A DNA stretch of 30,166 bases from an uncultured Lachnospiraceae bacterium (GTDB lineage Bacteria > Bacillota > Clostridia > Lachnospirales > Lachnospiraceae): the NCBI GenBank assembly GCA_910577065.1, contig CAJTLD010000007.1, positions 1-30,166 on the forward strand, written 5' to 3'. Position numbers and translations under genes: made by a program. Below are positions 23,714 through 30,166 of the stretch, one piece after another (positions within the stretch are counted from its first letter, which is position 1; every line of letters begins with the position of its first letter). The notes under the pieces are model-generated. The model searched no databases and had not been told where the DNA came from. It was given only the letters and a program-made list of their open reading frames with translations.

Positions 23714-26700
23714 ATGAAGAGACGTAGTTTTACAAAGCTGTTAAGCTGTGTTTTGGCTTTCAGTATGGTAGCTACGGCAGCGCCTGTCGGTGCATTTGCA
23801 ACGGAAGTTCAGGCGGTAGCTGAGACAGACGCGGCGGAGAGCGGCGGATGGGCTCAGGATGCACAGACTGTAAAAGGAGAAGGATCCGTTTGCGAGATGT
23901 CGGAAGGGGGGGCGCTTCATTTAAAATCCGGCTCCCAGAACGGGCAGAAGACTGCTGAACCTGTCGTGATTCCGTCGGATGGCGCATATGACAGCTGGGC
24001 GCAGGATCCAGCTACGGTAAAACCGGATGCGGATACGAATGACGCTGTGAATGAATTAACGGAAGATGGATGGCGGCATTTAAAAGCAGGTACGTCAAAC
24101 GGCAATGCTGCAGGCAATGCAGAGCAGTATCCTGCGATGTTTGTGCATCCGTCAGAGTTTGATTTTACGCAGCCAGGTTTTTTTGAGTTTGAATTAAAGC
24201 CCTTAACTTCCAAAACGGATATGCGTTTTGGGGTTTATCTGGATTATAAAGATCCGGGCAACGGGATGTTTTTAGGTTATGATAGTTCCAGTAACTGGTT
24301 TTGGCAGAAATATAGCAACGGCGACGGTGGCTATGGCAGCGCCGGGGCGTCGGCTCCGGAACAGGACAGTACGTTATCTGTCCGGATTGAATGGACTGCA
24401 GACGGGTTGTTTAGTCTTGTGATTGATGGGACGAAGGTATTAAATAATTTGGACAGTGAGTTAGAACACAGCGCAAACGGTAAGATTGCACTGAAATTAT
24501 CTACATATAGTTCTAAGGCCTCTGAGGCGAAGTTACGCAACATCCACTATACCGGCCAGCAATCCTCCAATACATACCTCGTATCCGGGAGTATTACAGA
24601 TGCGGCGGGAAAAGGAATTGCAGGGGCAAGCGTGACCATGGGCGGCGTAACAGCGACATCAAATGCGAGCGGCGCGTATGTATTCCGGGCGCCGGGCGGA
24701 CGCACATATGACGTTTCGGTTACGGCTGCAGGCTATAACGCGGCAACAAGCAAGGTTACCGTAGGAACTGCAGATATGGAAGTGCCTGCCATCAAATTGG
24801 AGAAGGTTGCGTCTGCGTTGACAAAGACTTTGTCAACGGAATCCATGGATGTTAAAGTCGGGGCGAAGTTCCCGTATATCGAGCGCTATATTATGAAAGG
24901 CGGCAGCCTGGATAAGAAAGAATTTTACGGACAGTTAAAAGAAATCAATACGATTAAGATCAATGGCAAGCCAATTGAGGTAAAAGCAGAAGACGTGACC
25001 GCTACGTTTACCGATAAAAAAGCGGCTTATGTCATGAATCTGAAAGCGACAGACGTTGACTGTGTCATTACGGCAGAAATCACAGCTGATAAAAATACGG
25101 CGTCGTTTGACATTACAAATGTAACCAATAACCTTACGGAGAAAGATGAAAACGGCTACGAAGTAAATCCGGTCCAGACGATCGAGATTCCAAACCACAG
25201 CCTGATTTCCGTAAACAGTTCCCAGGCAAACGCGCATTTAAAAGGCGCAAAAATGTCCAGCAATACAATGATAAGCGGCGACAAAGACTGGGATATCACG
25301 GCATCTACGAATGTAAACGAAGATTTTATTTACGGTTTTATTAACAACAGTGAAATGAGCGCAGGCCTCTGGAGCAACTCTGAGTATCAGGGATCGCATG
25401 TGGCTTCTTATATTACAGCGGGCGGCGCAAGCAACACGCGTGTTTGGGCAAGTACATCCAAACTCCAGGACGGCACAAATTCTCTGGGGTTGGCCAGCAC
25501 GGCATGGTATTATGACAGAAAAATTACAACCCCAGTAAACGGCACGCCACGTACATATGTTGTGGCTCATGAAATTATGCCGAGCGCAAAAGTTGTTATT
25601 ACAGGCGATGAAAACGGAGACGGGGACATTGACTGGCAGGACGGCGCCGTAGCGTTCCGTTCCATTATGCACAATCCGGTAGGATGCGAAGTGGTGCCGG
25701 AACTTGTAAATTACCGTATTGCCATGAACTTCGGAAGTATGGCGGCAAACCCGTTCCTTATGAATTTAGACGGCGTAAAGAGGGTTTACCTGAATACGGA
25801 AGGTTTGGGACAGGGCGTTCTCTTAAAGGGCTACGGCTCGGAAGGACACGATTCCGGCCATCCGGATTACAGTGATATTGGCAGGCGTATCGGCGGTGTG
25901 GACGATATGAAGACATTGCTCCAGGAAGGTAAGAAAATGGGCGCTTTGTTCGGCATTCACGTAAACTGCAGTGAGATGTATACGGAAGCAAAAGCGTTTG
26001 ACGACGAACTTTCAAGGCACAATTACGGCTGGAACTGGCTGGATCAGGGTATTGGAATCAACGGTTTGTTTGATTTGGCAAGCGGCAGGCGTGAGAACCG
26101 TTTTAAAGAATTACATGATCTGATTGGCAATGATCTGGATTTCATTTATGTAGACGTTTGGGGCAACAATACCTCCGGCGATGAGGATGCATGGGAATCC
26201 CGTATGCTGGCGCGTGAAATCAACGGCCTTGGTTGGAGGCTTGCAACCGAGTGGGGCCCGACACAGGAATACGATTCCACACTGCAGCACTGGGCGGCAG
26301 ATTTGGCATACGGCGGCGCTACCTCAAAAGGCGAGAACAGCGCGGTAATGCGTTTCCTGCGCAATCATCAGAAGGATTCCTGGATTGCCGACTATCCGAG
26401 TTATGCCGGGGCAGCGCAGTCTCCGTTATTGGGCGGTTTGAATATGACTGATTTTGAAGGCTGGCAGGGACGTGCAGATTATGAGAATTACATTACGGTT
26501 ATGTTCCGTCACAACTTGATTACAAAATTCCTGCAGCATTATCAGGTAGTTGACTGGAAAGACGGAACGCCGGTTTCTATCTCCGGTACAAACTGGACTC
26601 CGGAAATGGAAATTACACTGCGCAATACAGAAGATCCGCAGGATGATACGGAAATTGTAGTCAGCAGGGATTCCAATGATTACAGCAATCTGGCGCAGTA

Positions 26701-29700
26701 TAGGAGCCGTACTATTAAAGTAAACGGCGTAACTGTTTCCACAGGGGCTCCGACGGGCGGAGACGGCTCCAATGCCGGCAGTGAAAAATACCTGATTCCG
26801 TGGAACTGGGATCACAATGGGGACGATTTGCCTGCGGCTGATCAGAAACTGTACCACTGGAGTACCAATAAGGGTACAAGTACCTGGACGCTGACCGACG
26901 GCTGGCAGGGATTATCCAATGTAGTCGTTTATCGCCTGACAGACGAAGGAAAGAAAGACAAGAAAGTTGTTTCTGTTGTAAATAATACAATTACGTTAGA
27001 AGCGGAAGCAGAGACTCCATACGTTGTATTTAAGGGCGAAAAAGCAGAACTTGCCGTAGACTGGCAGACTTCCAAATATGTATATGACATGGGCTTTAAC
27101 GATACAAACGTAAACAGCCACAGGACAGTTACCGGTTCCGGTAAAGCGGAAATCGTAGATAATGCGGCCGCAAATAATATGCTCAAGCTGGAAGGCGACG
27201 TATCCGTAAGCACACAGCTTACCAACTTAAAAGCCGGGCAGAAATACGCTCTGTATGTGGGGGTTGACAACAGAAGCGATTCCAATGCATATGTAACCGT
27301 AACAGGGGCAGGCAATAAAAAACTTGGAACGAACTATGCAGGAAGGTCGTTCGTGCGCAATCTGGTATCGTCTGATCAGCATAATACTTCAAACGGCGCT
27401 ACCGTACAGGGCCAGGGCAGCATGTTCCAGAATATGTTTGTATTCTTCACGGCGGACGGTACAACTGCAACCCTGACTATGAAACGCGACGCAGGTACCG
27501 GGGCTACATATTTTGATGACATCCGCGTGGTTGAAACGAAGATGGACGTTGCGTTGGAATATGATAAAGACGGATATATTTCCGAGTTATTTAATGATTT
27601 TGAAGAAAACGCACAGGGTATCTGGCCGTTTGTTGTGTCAGGTCCGGGAGGCGTAACAGACAACAGGATTCATTTGTCAGAGCGCCATGACAGGTATACG
27701 CAGGCCGGCTACGGTGTGAAAGAAGTAGACGACGTTCTGGACGGGGACTGGTCCGTTAAGGTAAACGGCCTGGTTGGCAACAATGCGATGATTTACCAGA
27801 CGATCCCGCAGAATTTCCATTTTAAAGCCGGGGAAACCTATTATGTGACATTTGATTATCAGATGGGCAGCCGGGGGACTTATGAGATCCGTCTGGGAGA
27901 CGGCACAAATAATAATGTGAAGAGCTGGCCGCTTCCGACCGCTATTGGGGAAACCAAGAGATATGGCATCAGTTTTACTGCAAGTGAAAGCGGGAACAGC
28001 TGGATTGGCGTATTTTCCACAGGCGCGTCTGCGGATACGCACGGCTTGTCAGGCGGCGCCGTTGATTTCAGCGGATATAAAGATATTGTTCTGGACAATC
28101 TGAAAATTGAAAAAGGCGGCATGACGATTGATAAGGTTTATACGGAAACAACTACGGCGAAGGATTCATTCCCGCTGAGCGTGGATTTTATCAATGAAGC
28201 AGACAAAGATACGGAAGTAACATGGGCGTCCTCAGACGAAGATGTTGTACGCGTATCCAAAGATGGCGAAGTATATTTTGTGGGCTTTGGTTCGGCAATG
28301 GTAACGGCAACGGCAACGGTTGGCGGTAAGGAAATAACATTGTGCAGTTCGTTCTATATGCCAAATGAGTTTAACCACAATCCGAATTACACAAATATAT
28401 GGACAAATTCTGCAAGTCCAGAACCAAAAGAAGATGCAATTGACGGAAATCCTGCAACAAACTGGCACAGCGCTTATTCGGGCGGCGTATCGGAGAGCAA
28501 TCCGGCGATTCTGACCGTGCAGTTTGCAGAGGATATTACAGAATTTGAAACGGTTGCATTCCAGCAGAGGAATTCCTTCCACAACGGATATGTCCAGAAA
28601 TATGAATGTATCGTAGGCGACAGCTTTGATGCGTCTACCCATACCATTGGAGGTACGGACGGAACAAACCGCTTTACGACAGGCATTAAAACAATTACCA
28701 GCACAAAAGCAGGGGAAATAGTTGATTTAGACCTTCCGGAAGGGACAAAAGGCCATTATCTGCAGATTCGTGTATTGCAGGGCAAAAGTGATTATGCGGC
28801 TATTGCAGAAATTATTCTAAATACGGTGATTTCGTATGATACGCCGGAAGAAAGAGCTTATTTTAAAGCAAATGAAGCTCTGGTCTCCGCTGGCAACGAA
28901 TTAAAGGATGCGCAAAAAGAGCTTGAAGATACGGTGGAAGCAGCAGAAGCCATTTATAAGGCAGGCCAGAAGAATTACACGGATGCAAGCTGGAAGGCAT
29001 TTAAAGATGCATATGAGCAGGCACAAGCTGGAATGGATTCTAAGGATTTGGCGCAGTTAAGGAAACTGAAATCAGATCTGATTGCAGCGCAGGGTAAACT
29101 GGAAGAGAAGAAACCCGGACCGACGCCGGTAGAGCAGTTAGATCAGGCCAAGAAAGAACTTTCAGAAGTGCTTGCGGCAGTAGAGGCTATTTACAATGCA
29201 GGTCAGAAGAATTACACGGATGCAAGCTGGGCGGCCATTAAGGCAGCGTATGAAGCGGCAAAGGCGGGCGTTGCTTCCGGTGATATTACTACGATCCTTG
29301 CGTTAAAGAACGCTCTTGCAGAAGCACAAAAAGGCCTGGTGGAAAAACCGGCTGATCCTGCAATTAAGAAGGGCGACAAATTTGTCGATAAAAAGATCAC
29401 ATATAAAGTGACGAATGTGGATAAGAAAACGGTTGCAGTTGTAAAAGGTGTGGATAAGAAATCTGTTACAATACCGGCAACGGTGAAAAAAGACGGAATT
29501 ACCTTTAAGGTGACCGAAATCAACGCGAGTGCGTTTAAGAATTTTAAAAAGCTTTCTTCCATTACAATTGGCAAGAACATTAAGACAATCGGAGGAAAGA
29601 GTTTCTACAAATGCAGCAAACTGAAGAAAGTTACATTTACCGGAACCGGCGCTGTTTCGATTAAAACAAAAGCGTTCAAGGGAACGAATGCAAAGATGAA

Positions 29701-29797
29701 GGTACAGCTGCCGAAAAAGATGAAGGCAAAGCAGAAAAATAGTTTAAAGAATGCATTGAAAAAAGCCGGAATCAGCAGCAAAGCTGTAATTAAATAA
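23714..29797 (+). CDS. Secreted GH101 endo-alpha-N-acetylgalactosaminidase, paralog 2
   Basis: A 2027-residue relative of the enzyme at 7235. ATG 23714 follows AAAAAGGAGGTAATAATT. Signal peptide 1-31 ends at GAFATEV. A partial repeat at 46-80 precedes a LamG-like domain (about 95-280) and a carboxypeptidase-regulatory-like domain (286-365). The GH101 region is about 372-1109, with EF-hand-like DENGDGDIDWQDG from 632. Predicted nucleophile is Asp814 (FIYVDVWGNNTSG) and acid/base Glu846 (LATEWGPTQEYDSTLQHW), 32 residues apart, the same spacing I recall for the pneumococcal enzyme. Two galactose-binding-like domains (1125-1275, 1289-1467), an Ig-like domain (1472-1546), an F5/8C (CBM32-like) domain (1550-1710) absent from paralog 1, two FIVAR bundles (1717-1800, 1806-1879) and an LRR_5-like, Lys-rich tail (1884-2027) follow. 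It should remove core 1 disaccharide from mucin; the extra F5/8C domain suggests different glycan targeting. Confidence 0.94.
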   Translation: MKRRSFTKLLSCVLAFSMVATAAPVGAFATEVQAVAETDAAESGGWAQDAQTVKGEGSVCEMSEGGALHLKSGSQNGQKTAEPVVIPSDGAYDSWAQDPATVKPDADTNDAVNELTEDGWRHLKAGTSNGNAAGNAEQYPAMFVHPSEFDFTQPGFFEFELKPLTSKTDMRFGVYLDYKDPGNGMFLGYDSSSNWFWQKYSNGDGGYGSAGASAPEQDSTLSVRIEWTADGLFSLVIDGTKVLNNLDSELEHSANGKIALKLSTYSSKASEAKLRNIHYTGQQSSNTYLVSGSITDAAGKGIAGASVTMGGVTATSNASGAYVFRAPGGRTYDVSVTAAGYNAATSKVTVGTADMEVPAIKLEKVASALTKTLSTESMDVKVGAKFPYIERYIMKGGSLDKKEFYGQLKEINTIKINGKPIEVKAEDVTATFTDKKAAYVMNLKATDVDCVITAEITADKNTASFDITNVTNNLTEKDENGYEVNPVQTIEIPNHSLISVNSSQANAHLKGAKMSSNTMISGDKDWDITASTNVNEDFIYGFINNSEMSAGLWSNSEYQGSHVASYITAGGASNTRVWASTSKLQDGTNSLGLASTAWYYDRKITTPVNGTPRTYVVAHEIMPSAKVVITGDENGDGDIDWQDGAVAFRSIMHNPVGCEVVPELVNYRIAMNFGSMAANPFLMNLDGVKRVYLNTEGLGQGVLLKGYGSEGHDSGHPDYSDIGRRIGGVDDMKTLLQEGKKMGALFGIHVNCSEMYTEAKAFDDELSRHNYGWNWLDQGIGINGLFDLASGRRENRFKELHDLIGNDLDFIYVDVWGNNTSGDEDAWESRMLAREINGLGWRLATEWGPTQEYDSTLQHWAADLAYGGATSKGENSAVMRFLRNHQKDSWIADYPSYAGAAQSPLLGGLNMTDFEGWQGRADYENYITVMFRHNLITKFLQHYQVVDWKDGTPVSISGTNWTPEMEITLRNTEDPQDDTEIVVSRDSNDYSNLAQYRSRTIKVNGVTVSTGAPTGGDGSNAGSEKYLIPWNWDHNGDDLPAADQKLYHWSTNKGTSTWTLTDGWQGLSNVVVYRLTDEGKKDKKVVSVVNNTITLEAEAETPYVVFKGEKAELAVDWQTSKYVYDMGFNDTNVNSHRTVTGSGKAEIVDNAAANNMLKLEGDVSVSTQLTNLKAGQKYALYVGVDNRSDSNAYVTVTGAGNKKLGTNYAGRSFVRNLVSSDQHNTSNGATVQGQGSMFQNMFVFFTADGTTATLTMKRDAGTGATYFDDIRVVETKMDVALEYDKDGYISELFNDFEENAQGIWPFVVSGPGGVTDNRIHLSERHDRYTQAGYGVKEVDDVLDGDWSVKVNGLVGNNAMIYQTIPQNFHFKAGETYYVTFDYQMGSRGTYEIRLGDGTNNNVKSWPLPTAIGETKRYGISFTASESGNSWIGVFSTGASADTHGLSGGAVDFSGYKDIVLDNLKIEKGGMTIDKVYTETTTAKDSFPLSVDFINEADKDTEVTWASSDEDVVRVSKDGEVYFVGFGSAMVTATATVGGKEITLCSSFYMPNEFNHNPNYTNIWTNSASPEPKEDAIDGNPATNWHSAYSGGVSESNPAILTVQFAEDITEFETVAFQQRNSFHNGYVQKYECIVGDSFDASTHTIGGTDGTNRFTTGIKTITSTKAGEIVDLDLPEGTKGHYLQIRVLQGKSDYAAIAEIILNTVISYDTPEERAYFKANEALVSAGNELKDAQKELEDTVEAAEAIYKAGQKNYTDASWKAFKDAYEQAQAGMDSKDLAQLRKLKSDLIAAQGKLEEKKPGPTPVEQLDQAKKELSEVLAAVEAIYNAGQKNYTDASWAAIKAAYEAAKAGVASGDITTILALKNALAEAQKGLVEKPADPAIKKGDKFVDKKITYKVTNVDKKTVAVVKGVDKKSVTIPATVKKDGITFKVTEINASAFKNFKKLSSITIGKNIKTIGGKSFYKCSKLKKVTFTGTGAVSIKTKAFKGTNAKMKVQLPKKMKAKQKNSLKNALKKAGISSKAVIK
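28961..29230 (+). repeat. Near-identical 33-nt repeats in the two FIVAR units of GH101 paralog 2
   Basis: The segments 28961-28993 and 29198-29230 differ at one base (gcaggCcag against gcaggTcag) and encode AGQKNYTDASW in both FIVAR units. They are 237 bp (79 codons) apart, so recombination between them would remove or add one unit in frame. Confidence 0.85.
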
Positions 29798-29805
29798 GAA
29801 ATAAT

Positions 29806-29851
29806 AAAACAGGGCATGGGGAACGATATATTTTCCCAATGCCCTGTTTTT
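29806..29851 (+). terminator. Intrinsic terminator after GH101 paralog 2
   Basis: AAAACAGGGCAT (29806-29817) pairs with ATGCCCTGTTTT (29839-29850), with an inner GGGGAA/TTTCCC extension and a closing T run. Confidence 0.9.
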
Positions 29852-29852
29852 G

Positions 29853-30036
29853 TTGCAATCTCTTGTGTTGTATGGTACGATAGTTGCGGACGGTATCCAA
29901 AGGAACTGTACCACGGCATACATCATTACAATAAAATTTTAGATTCTTATCGGGAAATGGCTGTACCGCGTGGACGGCACATTTAGGGGATAAGGATATT
30001 TCATTGTGTGTCTGGACAGGAAATGTGCAGGCTTTT
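29853..30036 (+). ncRNA. Possible small RNA or structured leader, unassigned
   Basis: The 352-bp gap between the GH101 gene and the next start holds no convincing ORF. A promoter-like pair TTGCAA (29853-29858), 17 bp, TACGAT (29876-29881) is followed by a GGTA-TCC-AAA-GGA-ACTG-TACC hairpin (29892-29912). A GCACATTT/AAATGTGC stem (29977-29984 with 30021-30028) precedes a run of seven Ts (30032-30038). Together they would make an RNA of about 150 nt. I could not match it to a riboswitch or housekeeping RNA that I know. Confidence 0.3.
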
Positions 30037-30083
30037 TTTATTTTTGAAACAGACCGTGCTGCGGTAAACAATGCATGAATTTT

Positions 30084-30112
30084 CCGACATGTGCTGCAGG
30101 GCGTCGTATGAT
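30084..30112 (+). promoter_or_regulatory. Promoter candidate for the gene at the right edge
   Basis: CCGACA (30084-30089), a 17-bp spacer and TATGAT (30107-30112), 38 bp before the start codon at 30150. Confidence 0.45.
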
Positions 30113-30149
30113 ATATTTAAAAATCAGAAAGCCGCAGGAAAGGAGCATT

Positions 30150-30166
30150 ATGAAAATTACAGGATC
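30150..30166 (+). CDS. Start of a gene cut by the window edge
   Basis: ATG 30150 follows a strong ribosome site AGGAAAGGAG (30136-30145). Only the first five codons are present (MKITG), too few to identify the product. Confidence 0.6.

Noticed and set aside
29790..30071. Minus-strand ORF of 93 codons in the right-hand gap
   Set aside because: It runs through the terminator of the GH101 gene, has no ribosome site and a composition typical of chance frames.

Overview
The window looks like the chromosome of a spore-forming Firmicute, most probably a gut Lachnospiraceae. The grounds are a complete spoIIAA-spoIIAB-sigF operon, a T-box-controlled valS, strong AGGAGG-type ribosome binding sites, intrinsic terminators with U-tracts, and large secreted proteins built from FnIII, FIVAR and LRR_5-like modules that are typical of that family. 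No phage genes, transposases, CRISPR arrays, tRNAs or rRNAs were found. The species call is inference.

Layout: (1) 1-2381, two exported FnIII-repeat proteins. The first is cut by the window edge; the second ends in a glucosaminidase-type peptidoglycan hydrolase domain. (2) 2405-3297, an AraC-type regulator broken by a -1 frameshift in a G run. (3) 3438-7133, a CUT1-type sugar ABC transporter (lipoprotein binding protein and two permeases, no ATPase) plus a 54-residue DUF6903-like membrane protein, driven by an extended -10 promoter lying inside an inverted repeat. (4) 7235-12775, the first of two giant secreted GH101 endo-alpha-N-acetylgalactosaminidases. (5) 12955-15258, a secreted subtilisin-like protease with FnIII-like tail domains. 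(6) 15287-18440, a valine-rich 45-codon small ORF, a valine T-box leader and valS. (7) 18634-20285, a small acidic ORF and a zinc-ribbon/TPR membrane protein. (8) 20382-21881, the sigma-F sporulation operon. (9) 23436-21985 on the minus strand, nicotinate phosphoribosyltransferase. (10) 23714-29797, the second GH101 enzyme. (11) 29798-30166, a terminator, a possible small RNA and the first codons of another gene.

The accessory genes fit a mucin-type glycoprotein programme. GH101 enzymes release Gal-beta1,3-GalNAc from serine/threonine, the subtilase could cut the exposed peptide, and the binding-protein transporter could import the released sugar. The substrate link is inferred from position only; no phosphorylase or kinase for galacto-N-biose lies in the window. 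Neither GH101 protein ends in an LPXTG sortase signal. Both end in the same FIVAR x2, LRR_5-like and lysine-rich tail, which may be their surface-retention device. The most unusual regulatory arrangement is the valine-rich ORF placed 10 nt before the valS T-box on what appears to be the same transcript.
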